DNA of 64,000 nucleotides from Mucilaginibacter dorajii (GCF_024808255.1 NZ_JANTYS010000027.1:1-64000), one strand, 5' to 3'. Shown: positions 17,079 to 25,519, counted from the stretch's first letter. Translations and numbers: made by a program. Notes: generated by a model from the sequence alone, not told the origin.

Positions 17079-17291
17079 ATGGCAAGCAACAACGTAAAAA
17101 AGATAGGAAATCATCAACCCAAAGTGCAGCCCGTGCAAAACACCTGGGAAGTAATGAAACCATTTGTTAAATTTGGTTTAGCGGCAACAGGGCTTATTGC
17201 AGGCACCCTGATTACCATTATAAAAAACATCCCTAAGCCTGATAACGGTAAACAGCCTCTGCTTAAGAAAGATAAGATCATCAGGATCTAA
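17079..17291 (+). CDS. small single-helix membrane protein (70 aa)
   Basis: A polar N-terminus (NNVKKIGNHQPKVQPVQNTW), one membrane helix at about 31-48 (KFGLAATGLIAGTLITII), and a basic tail (KKDKIIRI). No family recognised. It follows the lipoprotein by 72 bases in the same direction and may be the last gene of that unit. Confidence 0.55.
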   Translation: MASNNVKKIGNHQPKVQPVQNTWEVMKPFVKFGLAATGLIAGTLITIIKNIPKPDNGKQPLLKKDKIIRI

Positions 17292-17452
17292 ATCTGAATT
17301 TTACTTCTATAGTAATTTATTTTACACCACACAGGGTGTTTACCACTTTTTACACCGTGTTTTAACGGGATTAAATACAGTGTTTTCACGGATTGACGGG
17401 GCGTATTAAATTCCGGACATTTACTACTGTTAATCCCTGATAATTAACTGCG

Positions 17453-17743
17453 ATGCCCTTACAGATAACTGGTGTTCACAAAATGAGCAATGAGTTTGAG
17501 AATCCTTACCTGGCTATCAATTCATTAATGTGGATAGATGATACTACACAAAATCGCGGCATTACTACAAGGGAGGTACTTTTTGATTGGATCAATGATA
17601 ATGGCCTGGCTTATATCATTGATGACGAAGGCAATAAATTTAAATTGTTAACAGCAATCACCAAAAGCGGTTTTAAATATGTTAAAACCGTGTTAGACGA
17701 AACAAAACACGACCGGCTGTTGAGCCTGGTTACATTAAAATAA
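17453..17743 (+). CDS. DUF3892-like protein (96 aa or 86 aa)
   Basis: The LQITGVHKM opening, GLAYIIDDEGNKFKLLTAIT middle and KYVKTVLDETKHDRLLSL end resemble DUF3892-type small proteins. The start is ambiguous between ATG 17453 and ATG 17483; the first keeps the family-like strand at the N-terminus. Single gene in a repeat-rich neighbourhood. Function unknown. Confidence 0.55.
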   Translation: MPLQITGVHKMSNEFENPYLAINSLMWIDDTTQNRGITTREVLFDWINDNGLAYIIDDEGNKFKLLTAITKSGFKYVKTVLDETKHDRLLSLVTLK

Positions 17744-17840
17744 TTAAAGGAAACCTAAATCTTAATTTTTTATCCTACCTAAACTTTGTTGCAAACGCCC
17801 GTCACGTCCAGATGGGTGTTTTGCATTTTAGCCCTTTCGG

Positions 17841-18140
17841 AAAAGAATCAAGAAGTTAGAATCAAGAATTAAGATTTTGCTAAATCGCAGACTTACGAAG
17901 TTTTCAAAACTTCGTAAGTCTTTCTTTGCTTTGCCATTTTCTCTGGTTATTTACTGATATGAAGCTGTCTTAATTCTTGGCTCTTGATTCTTGACTCTCC
18001 TTCCCCAATATTTGTTTAAACAACAATGGAAGTGGCACAATGAAAACATCGACCCCAAGCTCAATCAGAGCAAATTCCTTCCAATTAAACGAATCTTCCT
18101 AAGCTATCTTAATTCTTGAGTCTAACTTCTTGATTCTTTT
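17841..18140. repeat. 300-bp element bounded by 35-base inverted repeats (AAGAATTAAGA family)
   Basis: Ends 17841-17875 and 18106-18140 are inverted copies differing at one base. An additional inward copy of the same words lies at 17967-17998. Inside is the 33-base palindrome at 17889-17921. No reading frame of note occurs inside. Together with flanks it makes up most of the gene-free stretch 17744-18156. The AGTCAAGAATTAAGA word recurs at 45061. Confidence 0.8.
17889..17921. repeat. 33-base palindrome, copy 1
   Basis: Perfect arms AGACTTACGAAGTTTT and AAAACTTCGTAAGTCT around a single C. A second copy (25520-25552) differs only in the central base. Flanking similarity (GCTTTG-C-TT downstream) shows the repeat unit is longer than the palindrome. 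Confidence 0.85.
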
Positions 18141-18156
18141 CAATGCTGCTTTTGTC

Positions 18157-18197
18157 GAATTAAATTCATTTAATTAAATTTATTTTGAATTTAATTC
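18157..18197. promoter_or_regulatory. candidate operator for the Lrp-type regulator
   Basis: GAATTAAATTC (18157-18167) and its inverse GAATTTAATTC (18187-18197) lie exactly 30 bases apart, start to start, about three helical turns. The sites end 22 bases before the regulator's ATG. Lrp/AsnC dimers bind AT-rich dyads in this way and commonly control their own genes. Confidence 0.5.
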
Positions 18198-18219
18198 ACA
18201 AATTAAGTAATATTACCGT

Positions 18220-18696
18220 ATGATTAACGAAGCGGAAATAGTTTTAGATAAAACAGATCTACAGATTTTACGACTGATGCAGGACAACGCCCGCATTTCC
18301 AACGCCGACCTGGCCCGCGAACTGGGCATGGCCCCCTCAGGTATATTAGAGCGGGTAAAAAAGCTGGAACAAAAAAACGTGATCCAGCAATATGTAACCA
18401 AAATAAACCCGGTGGCGCTGCAGCAAAAAATGCTGGCTTTTATATTTATGAGATCTGGCGATGGCATGGGCTCCGAACAGACTACCCGCGAACTGGCTAA
18501 AATACCAGAGGTGCAGGAAGTACATAGCATAGCTGGTGATGATTGCTACCTGGTAAAGGTACGTACCTATGATTCTGCCACACTAATGCAGTTAATACGC
18601 ACCCACTTTAGTAAAATCCCAAACATTTTAAGTACCCGTACCACCATTGTACTTGAAACAGTTAAAGAACAACAACAATTAGTTATACCCGAATAA
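18220..18696 (+). CDS. Lrp/AsnC family transcriptional regulator
   Basis: 158 residues: an N-terminal winged helix-turn-helix (LDKTDLQILRLMQDNARISN, then LARELGMAPSGILERVKKLE, about 8-60) and a C-terminal RAM ligand-binding domain (about 72-150, with IAGDDCYLVKVRT). Such proteins sense amino acids or related small molecules. The EamA exporter follows by 12 bases, so the pair probably forms a sensor-exporter operon. A symmetric AT-rich site upstream suggests self-regulation. Confidence 0.92.
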   Translation: MINEAEIVLDKTDLQILRLMQDNARISNADLARELGMAPSGILERVKKLEQKNVIQQYVTKINPVALQQKMLAFIFMRSGDGMGSEQTTRELAKIPEVQEVHSIAGDDCYLVKVRTYDSATLMQLIRTHFSKIPNILSTRTTIVLETVKEQQQLVIPE

Positions 18697-18708
18697 ATAA
18701 ATATTACT

Positions 18709-19674
18709 ATGGCCTCACATACACAAAAATCCGCGTCGTCTCTGTTGGTTATCATAGCTTTTGCTACGGTTTACCTGGTTTGGGGATCTACCTACTTTTT
18801 TATAAAAATGGCTGTTGATGGTTTTCCGCCGTTTTTGTTGGGTGCGCTTCGCTTTTTTACAGCCGGTGCACTATTATTAATATGGTGTGCCATTAAAGGC
18901 GAGCAGATTTTTGTAAAGCGCAATATTATCCATGCAATTGCAAGCGGTTTCCTGTTATTGGTAATAGGCAACGGCGCGGTGATTTGGGTTGAGCAAACTT
19001 TGCCAAGCGCCATGGTGGCCATTATGGTATCATCGCCACCAATTTGGTTTGTATTGTTAGATAAGCCAAACTGGGGTACCAACTTTAAAAGCAAAAGCAC
19101 GCTCTTTGGCTTGGTAATAGGCTTTGTAGGAGTAATATTATTATTTAGCGAACAAATTGAAGGCATGTTTGGCCCATCCACCGGTCCGTCCAAACTACCG
19201 GGGATGCTGCTTTTGGTGCTTGGCACTTTGGGCTGGGCATCGGGATCGCTATATTCAAAGCATTACAATACTAAAGGTTCAGTATCGGTAAATACAGCCT
19301 GGCAAATGCTGGCGGCTGGTGTAGTGTTTATTCCATCAAGTTTTTTTCATCACGAGGTGCAAAACTTTAACTGGCACACCATCCCGATGCATAGCTGGTA
19401 TGCCTTATTGTATTTAATAATTTTTGGTTCGATAGCTGCCTTTAGCGCATATGTATGGCTGCTACAGGTACGCCCGGCCACCCAGGTAGGTACCTACGCT
19501 TATGTTAACCCGGTTATTGCTGTTATTTTAGGTGTACTATTTGCCCATGAAGGTGTAACATTACTACAAGTTGGAGGTTTGGTTATCATTTTGGGAAGTG
19601 TGCTGCTTATCAACCTGAGCAAGTACAGGAAAGAAAAACAAGTTAAGCCAGAACTGGCAGAAAGCATTTCCTAA
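18709..19674 (+). CDS. EamA family (DMT) exporter
   Basis: 321 residues with ten predicted membrane helices in two EamA repeats (about 10-145 and 165-305). The first repeat has the typical YLVWGSTYFFIKMAVDGFPP opening and the second ends RPATQVGTYAYVNPVIAVIL. Members export amino acids, metabolites or drugs. Cotranscription with the Lrp-type regulator suggests an amino acid or related solute, but the substrate is not determined by sequence. Confidence 0.9.
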   Translation: MASHTQKSASSLLVIIAFATVYLVWGSTYFFIKMAVDGFPPFLLGALRFFTAGALLLIWCAIKGEQIFVKRNIIHAIASGFLLLVIGNGAVIWVEQTLPSAMVAIMVSSPPIWFVLLDKPNWGTNFKSKSTLFGLVIGFVGVILLFSEQIEGMFGPSTGPSKLPGMLLLVLGTLGWASGSLYSKHYNTKGSVSVNTAWQMLAAGVVFIPSSFFHHEVQNFNWHTIPMHSWYALLYLIIFGSIAAFSAYVWLLQVRPATQVGTYAYVNPVIAVILGVLFAHEGVTLLQVGGLVIILGSVLLINLSKYRKEKQVKPELAESIS

Positions 19675-19699
19675 AGGAAACTATTTATGGAGTACTAAG

Positions 19700-19744
19700 C
19701 CCCCCTTTAGTTAATGTGTGTATACATATTAACTAAAGGGGGGG
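19700..19744. terminator. long hairpin between convergent genes
   Basis: CCCCCCTTTAGTTAAT pairs with ATTAACTAAAGGGGGG around a 13-base loop. There is no T-run after it, so termination would rely on stem strength; it may instead be a repeat. It lies between the convergent EamA and CutC genes. Confidence 0.55.
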
Positions 19745-19774
19745 ATGGTATTTTACCATTTAGAGGGCGCTCTA

Positions 19775-20560
19775 TCAACTATTTGCCAGCTCAATCAATT
19801 TTTTTACCCTGTCAACACTGGTTAAGTCTGTGCTGAACTCATCGCCGGGTACATCGCTCATCAGGATATGGTCGTTTTTGTATTGCATTTTGCTTTGCAC
19901 GGGCACACGCGCTGATGAATGTACTTCGGTTACGCCGGTAAAATGTACCAGGTCGGCAACATTGGCCTCGCTTACACCTGCACCTGGCATAATGCTGATA
20001 CGGCCTGCTGCTTTTTCAACAAGGTGGTTTAAAACGGTAGCTCCTTCCATGGCGGTACTTTTACCGCCCGAGGTAAGAATGCGGTCGCAGCCTATTTCTA
20101 TCACATCTTCCAGGGCCTGGTACAGATCTTTGCACATATCAAAGGCCCGGTGAAAGGTTACCTTTAGGCCCCATTGTTTGGCCAGGCGTACCATTTCAAG
20201 ACAACGTGGCTTATCAATAGTGCCATCGGCATTAAGTATGCCTATTACCACGCCATCGCACCCGGCCTCAATGCAATAGCGGATATCGGCCAGCATAACC
20301 TGGTATTCCAGGTCGGTATACAAAAAATCACCCGCGCGTGAGCGGATTAAAACAAACAGTTGAATATGCAACAGGCTTCGGGCCATCAGGATTTGCCCCT
20401 GCGATGGGGTAGTGCCGCCTTCCTTTAAATTTTCGCAAAGCTCAACCCTTACAGCACCGCCTTCCTGCGCCGCCACCGCCGATGTAACCGAATTGGCGCA
20501 AACTTCAAGCGAAACCCGCTTTGGCTGGCCGGTAGTTTTAAGAGTGTCTTTAAGGGTCAT
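19775..20560 (-). CDS. cutC: CutC family protein
   Basis: 261 residues as a TIM-barrel CutC protein. Family motifs are SLEVCANSVTSAVAAQEGGA near 16-35, VRVELCENLKEGGTTPS, IRSRAGDF, GCDGVVIGIL and a late GAGVSEANVADL. CutC has been linked to copper homeostasis, though its exact role remains debated. Family members begin close to the SLEVCAN strand; an in-frame start at 20599 only adds residues encoded by the neighbouring tandem repeat, so 20560 is preferred. Followed on the other side of the repeat by the glycosylasparaginase gene. Confidence 0.88.
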   Translation of the reverse strand: MTLKDTLKTTGQPKRVSLEVCANSVTSAVAAQEGGAVRVELCENLKEGGTTPSQGQILMARSLLHIQLFVLIRSRAGDFLYTDLEYQVMLADIRYCIEAGCDGVVIGILNADGTIDKPRCLEMVRLAKQWGLKVTFHRAFDMCKDLYQALEDVIEIGCDRILTSGGKSTAMEGATVLNHLVEKAAGRISIMPGAGVSEANVADLVHFTGVTEVHSSARVPVQSKMQYKNDHILMSDVPGDEFSTDLTSVDRVKKLIELANS

Positions 20561-20581
20561 CGTATCTTCGAGGTCGTTAGT

Positions 20582-20700
20582 CATTCGCTGTGCTGTCATT
20601 GGTCATTTCACTACGCTGTCATTAGTCATTTCGCTGCGCTGTCATTGGTCATTGGCTTTTGCATGCCAACTGCCAACGGATAACTGCAAACCGCCAACTG
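20582..20700. repeat. 23-bp tandem repeat and AACTGCC word array
   Basis: Units of 23 bases (20592-20614, 20615-20637, partial 20638-20653), each GCTGTCATTRGTCATTTC plus a variable tail. The last part (20660-20700) changes to GCCAACTGCCAACGG-type words. The same 23-base unit occurs at 47996 and 50638. The array fills the 100-base gap between the asparaginase and CutC genes. Confidence 0.8.
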
Positions 20701-21720
20701 TTACTGCGCCGGATAATGACTTTTTCCTTTGATCAATAAATCCTGTGTTTGGGCGTTGGCCACCGCGTAGCTAAAGCCTGGCTGTATAGCATAAGCGCCG
20801 TATTCGCCTTTTTTGTTGATGGCCAAAAAGCCCACCTGGATATTTTTAGCAGTTTCGGGTTTCTTTTTGATGATGCGGTTTACAGCTTCTTTACAGGCAT
20901 CCTCGGGTGATAAACCCTGGCGCATCAGCTCCACAACTAAAAAGCTACCCACATTGCGAATCACTTCTTCGCCTACACCGGTTGAGGTAGCGCCGCCAAC
21001 TTCATTGTCTACATATAAACCGGCACCAATAATAGGGCTATCACCTACACGACCGTGCATTTTAAATGCCATACCGCTGGTAGTGCAGCCGCCGGATATA
21101 TTGCCTTTGGCATCAATAGCCAGCATGCCAATGGTATCGTGGTTATATTTGCCGCCGGGGCGGTTGCTGCCGTTTTCTACGTTCATTACCGGGCTGTATT
21201 TAGCAGTTTTAAGCCATTCTTTCCAGGCCTTTTCGGCTTTAGGTGTTAATAGCTTTTCCTTTTTCATGCCTTGCTCAACAGCAAACTGGGTAGCTCCTTC
21301 GCCAACAAGCATCACGTGTGGCGTTCTTTCCATTACCATACGGGCGACAGAAATGGGGTGAGCTATGTTTTCCATCGCCGCAACCGATCCGCAGTTACCA
21401 AATTCATCCATAATGCAGGAGTCGAGCGTAACATGGCCATCCCGGTCCGGTGTGCCGGTACGGCCAACCGTTCCATTGGTAATGTCCAGTTCTTCGGGTA
21501 CACGGGCACCGGCTTCAATGGCATCCAGCGCGCGGCCACCTTTTACCAGGGTTTTCCAGGCTTCTTTATTAGCATAAATGCCAAAATCCCAGGTGGAGAT
21601 CACAATAGGTAAAGTAGTTTCGGGTTTTAAGGCTACCGTTTTGGCAATAGCCGATTTTGAAAGCGCTGCAAGTGACGCACCTGCGGCAGAAATTTTGATA
21701 AACTTACGGCGGTTATACAT
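20701..21720 (-). CDS. N4-(beta-N-acetylglucosaminyl)-L-asparaginase (glycosylasparaginase), Tat-exported
   Basis: 339 residues from the ATG giving MYNRRKFIKISAAGASLAAL, a Tat-like signal; an upstream in-frame start at 21789 adds 23 residues before the signal and is less likely. This is an N-terminal nucleophile hydrolase. The autocleavage site HDTIGML is intact, with the nucleophile at Thr196, and the flanking WDFGIYAN and GRVGDSPIIGAGLYVDN blocks match the periplasmic enzyme of flavobacteria, which removes N-glycans from asparagine. Likely processed into alpha and beta chains. A role in glycoprotein scavenging is inferred. Confidence 0.92.
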   Translation of the reverse strand: MYNRRKFIKISAAGASLAALSKSAIAKTVALKPETTLPIVISTWDFGIYANKEAWKTLVKGGRALDAIEAGARVPEELDITNGTVGRTGTPDRDGHVTLDSCIMDEFGNCGSVAAMENIAHPISVARMVMERTPHVMLVGEGATQFAVEQGMKKEKLLTPKAEKAWKEWLKTAKYSPVMNVENGSNRPGGKYNHDTIGMLAIDAKGNISGGCTTSGMAFKMHGRVGDSPIIGAGLYVDNEVGGATSTGVGEEVIRNVGSFLVVELMRQGLSPEDACKEAVNRIIKKKPETAKNIQVGFLAINKKGEYGAYAIQPGFSYAVANAQTQDLLIKGKSHYPAQ

Positions 21721-21789
21721 ACCGCTAATATAATTTAAATCGTTTAAAGTACAGGATTCTGTAGTCGTTTTGATACAATTTGGCAACAA

Positions 21790-22206
21790 CTACTCAAAAT
21801 CCTGCTGACAGTTAAAGCAATGCCAGGCTTTGTTATTGTAGAAAGGGAATACTGCTGATAATATAGATGCGAATTTGCCCGTATCGGTGCTGCCTATATT
21901 GGTTGACGCACAATAGGTGCAAATCACGGCGTTATTGGTTTCCTCGTCAATTTCTATATGGTCCAGATTGTGCATGTCGCCTTCTTCGGCCATGATCTGA
22001 CGGCAGCGTTCCAGGTCGCGTTCAAAGATTTTGAGTTTAATACCGCCTATTGCCTGGTTATAAATAGGATTTGCGGCTATCGTGTTCTCGTCCGATATAA
22101 AGCAAGGGATGCCATTGTCTTCCAGCTTGGTGCGTACAATGTGTGCCAGCATCACATCGTAATAGTTTTCAAACGTGATGATCTTTTCTTCGGATTGGTT
22201 TGCCAT
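21790..22206 (-). CDS. DUF2007 domain protein with zinc ribbon
   Basis: 138 residues. The DUF2007 part (about 8-72) reads KIITFENYYDVMLAHIVRTK and GIPCFISDEN, a small PII-like fold thought to sense or signal. A C-terminal zinc ribbon (CTYCAS about 96-101, CFNCQQ about 131-136) follows. It lies 69 bases upstream of the glycosylasparaginase gene, same strand, and is divergent from the WYL regulator. Function unknown. Confidence 0.8.
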   Translation of the reverse strand: MANQSEEKIITFENYYDVMLAHIVRTKLEDNGIPCFISDENTIAANPIYNQAIGGIKLKIFERDLERCRQIMAEEGDMHNLDHIEIDEETNNAVICTYCASTNIGSTDTGKFASILSAVFPFYNNKAWHCFNCQQDFE

Positions 22207-22263
22207 GGTAGTAAATGTAATTATGTTAACAAAGGTAGCCCGTTTTTTGTTTAATTTGACACC

Positions 22264-23229
22264 ATGAACCGCATCGACCGTATTTCGGCTATTTTGATCC
22301 AGTTACAATCGCGCAGGGTGGTAAAGGCCGGTGATATTGCCGAGCGCTTCAACATAAGCCTGCGTACCGTTTACCGTGATATTAAAACACTGGAAGAAGC
22401 AGGTATCCCACTCATTGGCGAAGCCGGTGTTGGTTACTCTATCATGGATGGCTATCGCCTGCCGCCGGTAATGTTTACCCGCGAGGAAGCTACAGCCTTT
22501 TTAACTGCCGAAAAGTTTGTTGAAAAGTTGACCGATTCTACCACCATGGCGCAATATCAATCGGCCATGTATAAGGTGCGGGCGATACTTAAGACTACCG
22601 AGAAGGATGCCTTGGAAAACCTGGATGGCAGCATTGAGGTAATGAAAAGTGCCAAAATGAAACAGGGCGCAGGTGGTGATCACATTCAAACCATTTTGGA
22701 TAGCATTATTTACAGAAAGGTTTTGTGTATTGATTACTTTGCCAGCCATAGCCAGGAAAATACCAATCGGGATGTGGAGCCGGTAGGTGTTGTTTTTATT
22801 GATAGTTTTTGGCACCTGATAGCCTTTTGTCGTTTACGTAATGACTACCGCGATTTCAGGATAGATCGAATCCTTAAGCTTGCTGTAACCGATAAAACCT
22901 ATAACAACAGCAAGCACCCTACTTTAAAAGCCTATATAGCGCAGGCCAGTAAAGAAAAACAGTTGGAGATGGTGGTGATCAAGGTCGAAAAGGAAATACA
23001 CAGTCACCTGGATTACCAGAAATATTATAGTGGTTTTGTATCCGAAAAACACGTTGGCAGCAAAATTGAAATGACTTTCCTAACCTCATCAATAGAAGGT
23101 TTTGCCCGCTGGTACCTGATGTTTGGCGATAAGGCCGAAATTATAAAACCCGGGCAGCTAAAAGACAGGGTGGGCGAGATTGCCGCCGCCATTGCTCAAA
23201 AAAATTTACAACTTACCAATTCCTACTGA
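22264..23229 (+). CDS. WYL domain transcriptional regulator (YafY type)
   Basis: 321 residues. An N-terminal HTH_11 winged helix (MNRIDRISAILIQLQSRRVV, then RFNISLRTVYRDIKTLEEAG, about 1-55) is followed by a WYL domain (about 140-220, DYFASHSQENTNRDVEPVGV, then FWHLIAFCRLRNDYRDFRID) and a C-terminal extension. WYL regulators sense small ligands or nucleic acids. A TTAATTTG sequence, one base off the -7 element, ends five bases before the ATG. The EVE, SRPBCC and GyrI-like genes that follow are probable targets. Confidence 0.9.
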   Translation: MNRIDRISAILIQLQSRRVVKAGDIAERFNISLRTVYRDIKTLEEAGIPLIGEAGVGYSIMDGYRLPPVMFTREEATAFLTAEKFVEKLTDSTTMAQYQSAMYKVRAILKTTEKDALENLDGSIEVMKSAKMKQGAGGDHIQTILDSIIYRKVLCIDYFASHSQENTNRDVEPVGVVFIDSFWHLIAFCRLRNDYRDFRIDRILKLAVTDKTYNNSKHPTLKAYIAQASKEKQLEMVVIKVEKEIHSHLDYQKYYSGFVSEKHVGSKIEMTFLTSSIEGFARWYLMFGDKAEIIKPGQLKDRVGEIAAAIAQKNLQLTNSY

Positions 23230-23332
23230 CATACTGCTGTCAGTGCCCGGTGCTTTCTTTGTAATGCAATCAAAAATAAACCACGCGTTGTGGTCATGTT
23301 TTTGCTTGTAATTAACCATAAGCACAGGCATC

Positions 23333-23764
23333 ATGAAATACTGGATAACCGTAGTATCAAAAGATCACATTACACGTGGCATAGCAGGTGGCTTTATACA
23401 AGCTAATCATGGCAAACCCGGTCCGCTAAAGCGTATGCAACCCGGCGACTGGGTGATCAACTATTCGCCCAAACAAAGCATGAGCGGTACCGAGCCATTA
23501 CAGGCCTTTACGGCGATAGGGCAGGTGGCTCATGACGGCATCTATCAGCATAAAATGAGTGAAGACTTTACCCCTTACCGCCGCAACGTTAATTATTACC
23601 CCTGTACAGAAACACCGATAATACCGCTGGTTGATGAACTGAGTTTCATCGCCAATAAAAAATCATGGGGTTATCCTTTCAGGTTCGGTTTTTTTGAACT
23701 GCCCGAAAAGGATTTTGAATTGATTAAGGGGTGTATGTTGGTGGGGGAAGCGGTAGGGAAGTAG
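23333..23764 (+). CDS. EVE domain protein (UPF0310)
   Basis: 143 residues covering a single EVE (PUA-like) domain. It opens MKYWITVVSKDHITRGIAGG and has the typical GDWVINYSPKQSM and FTAIGQVA blocks. EVE domains read modified bases in nucleic acids, and stand-alone members often sit beside regulators or defence genes. It lies 103 bases after the WYL regulator in the same direction. No restriction or CRISPR gene is near. Confidence 0.9.
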   Translation: MKYWITVVSKDHITRGIAGGFIQANHGKPGPLKRMQPGDWVINYSPKQSMSGTEPLQAFTAIGQVAHDGIYQHKMSEDFTPYRRNVNYYPCTETPIIPLVDELSFIANKKSWGYPFRFGFFELPEKDFELIKGCMLVGEAVGK

Positions 23765-23786
23765 ATAACCAGTAAGTAAAAAGAGG

Positions 23787-23857
23787 GTCATGCTGAGCTT
23801 GTCGAAGCACGCGTGCAAAGGCCTCTGCGCACAAGTCTTCGACAAGCTCAGACTGAC
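23787..23857. repeat. palindromic repeat (GTCATGCTGAGCTTGTCGAAG family)
   Basis: Left arm starts GTCATGCTGAGCTTGTCG (23787-23807) and pairs with CTTCGACAAGCTCAG at 23837-23851, with the last bases less well conserved. This repeat motif is widespread in bacteria. It lies between the EVE and SRPBCC genes and partly inside an in-frame upstream extension of the latter. Confidence 0.75.
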
Positions 23858-23902
23858 AGTTCTACTCACAATAGTACAAAATCATCAACAAGCAAAAACA
23901 AT

Positions 23903-24325
23903 ATGGAAAAGCTAACAGTGCACGTTCAGATTAAATTTAAAGCCCCGGCGGCAAAAGTTTGGCAGGGCCTTACCGATCCCGCAATGGTAAAAGCCTACTT
24001 TTTTGGTACCAATTTAGAATCGACCTGGAGGGTAGGGGAGCCCATTAAATTCAGCGGCGAGTGGGATGGCCACAAGTACGAAGACAAGGGTACTATCCTT
24101 GAAATTGATCCAGGCAAATTTGTAACCTATAGTTACTGGAGCAGCATGAGCGGTACAGAAGATAAGCCCGAAAACTACGCCAACATCAGCTACGATCTTG
24201 ATGAAAAAGATGGCGAAACTACGCTTACCGTTACCCAGGACAACGTGAAGAACCAGGATGCCAAAGAGCACTCCGAACAAAACTGGAAAGGGATGTTTGA
24301 AGAGTTGAGGAAGATGATTGAATAA
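23903..24325 (+). CDS. SRPBCC (AHSA1-type) protein
   Basis: 140 residues of a helix-grip START/Bet v1-like fold: KAPAAKVWQGLTDPAMVKAY (about 12-31), FSGEWDGHKYEDKGTILEID (about 48-67), and a C-terminal helix WKGMFEELRKMI. An in-frame start at 23813 would translate the palindromic repeat, so 23903 is preferred. Members bind hydrophobic ligands; substrate unknown. Such genes often follow WYL or ArsR regulators as here. Confidence 0.85.
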   Translation: MEKLTVHVQIKFKAPAAKVWQGLTDPAMVKAYFFGTNLESTWRVGEPIKFSGEWDGHKYEDKGTILEIDPGKFVTYSYWSSMSGTEDKPENYANISYDLDEKDGETTLTVTQDNVKNQDAKEHSEQNWKGMFEELRKMIE

Positions 24326-24418
24326 TTTTGATTTGAAAATTTGAGGATTTGAAAATTTGAAAATGAGGAATGTTCTTTTCATTTGCACATCTGAAATCTG
24401 CATATCTGCACATCAATT
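24325..24418. repeat. word array (GATTTGAAAATTTGA / TCTGCATATCTGCA)
   Basis: The gap starts with GATTTGAAAATTTGAGG words (24331-24365) and then CATCTGAAATCTGCAT words (24385-24412). Only the first part is near-tandem; no strong complementary arm is seen. Confidence 0.55.
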
Positions 24419-24499
24419 CCCCCATCAATTAATCTTCTCAAATAGTTGACTTCTAAATAAATAGTGGTCAGTATAACAAATAGTAATAAGCATAACAAC

Positions 24500-24955
24500 A
24501 TGGAAAACATACATAGCAAGGGCTTCTTTTTACAGGGCATATCTGTACGAACGACAAACCAGAACGGACAATCGGCTAAAGACATTGGCGACCTTTGGGG
24601 GCGGTTTATGGCCGATGATGTGATTGAAAAAATAGAAGACCGTATTACCGACTCCATCTACTGCATCTATACAGATTATGAAAGCGACCATACGGGGCCA
24701 TATACAGCCGTTTTAGGCTGCCCGGTGAGTTCATTGGATAATATGCCTGCCGGATTGATTAGCGTAACTGTGCCGGCTTCAGAATACGTAAGATACATTG
24801 CCAAAGGCCGGCTGCCCGATTGCGTTGCCGAAACCTGGCAGGAGATATGGAACACGTCGTTCAACAGAACATATAAAGCCGATTTTGATGTTTGGGGCGA
24901 AAAAGCACAAAATCCCGAAGACGCCGAAGTGGATATTTACGTTGGCGTGCTATAA
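24500..24955 (+). CDS. GyrI-like / effector-binding domain protein
   Basis: 151 residues resembling the GyrI-like small-molecule binding domain (SRPBCC-unrelated SHS2 fold) found in AraC effector-binding proteins: GFFLQGISVRTTNQNG early, IYCIYTDYESDHTGPYTAVL and GLISVTVPASEYVRYIAKG in the middle, WQEIWN and DVWGEK late. Stand-alone forms can bind or degrade cationic drugs. It follows the SRPBCC gene, separated by a word array. An in-frame start at 24464 adds residues from the gap and is not preferred. Confidence 0.8.
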   Translation: MENIHSKGFFLQGISVRTTNQNGQSAKDIGDLWGRFMADDVIEKIEDRITDSIYCIYTDYESDHTGPYTAVLGCPVSSLDNMPAGLISVTVPASEYVRYIAKGRLPDCVAETWQEIWNTSFNRTYKADFDVWGEKAQNPEDAEVDIYVGVL

Positions 24956-25021
24956 AAAGCCATATCTTAAGTTGAAACAGGTGTTGTAAATGCCTGGTTT
25001 AAAAAAGTGTAAACAAAAAAA

Positions 25022-25050
25022 GGTCGAAAGACTCTCGCAGTATTTCGACC
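25022..25050 (-). terminator. terminator-like hairpin reading leftward
   Basis: GGTCGAAA and TTTCGACC arms around a 13-base loop. On the minus strand the stem is followed by a T-run (TTTTTTTGTTT). The nearest minus-strand gene ending upstream of it is pyrC, about 620 bases away, so it may be a remnant or serve a long pyrC transcript. Confidence 0.5.
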
Positions 25051-25299
25051 CTACATCTACCTATGAAAAACAACCCTTTTGGAAGGGTAATAAGGTATAT
25101 TCAATTGCAGTGCCAAACGCCAAAGCCGCCTGAAAAGCATTTAAATAGCCTTTTTTAAACTGGTATTGTTCTTTGTTGTGGAAATATTGCAATAAAGTGT
25201 GTAAATGGGGTGGGAATTTGGGGTGAGGGGCGATAGTCATTGCGAGTATCCATCAGGGTAACCTGAAAAAAAACAGTGATGACATCGTTAACGCGCTTG

Positions 25300-25392
25300 T
25301 GTAGAGACGCAACATTTTGCGTCTCCCGCGTGCAAATGCACCACGCAAACCCGCTCTGTATAGCCAGAGACGCAAAATATTGCATCTCTACA
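25300..25392. repeat. palindromic repeat (GTAGAGACGCAA family)
   Basis: Arms 25300-25325 and 25367-25392 (TGTAGAGACGCAA..TTGCGTCTC and its inverse) pair with few mismatches across a 41-base spacer. Each arm is itself nearly palindromic around GACGCAA/TTGCGTC. Known as a dispersed repeat type in several phyla. Confidence 0.75.
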
Positions 25393-25519
25393 AAAAAAAC
25401 ATATTTGATAATCAATAACTTACATGGGTGTCATTATAAGTAGGAACGACGAAGCAATCCCCAACTTACATTTACGTAGCGGGGATTGCATCGTGCCCAA
25501 TATGGCAACTTGTATACCC

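Noticed and set aside
17841..18140. Insertion sequence
   Set aside because: Inverted ends are present, but there is no transposase frame inside and no visible target duplication; kept as a repeat element only.
20582..20660. CRISPR-like array with 23-base repeats
   Set aside because: Units are adjacent with only small changes and no unique spacers; no cas genes nearby.
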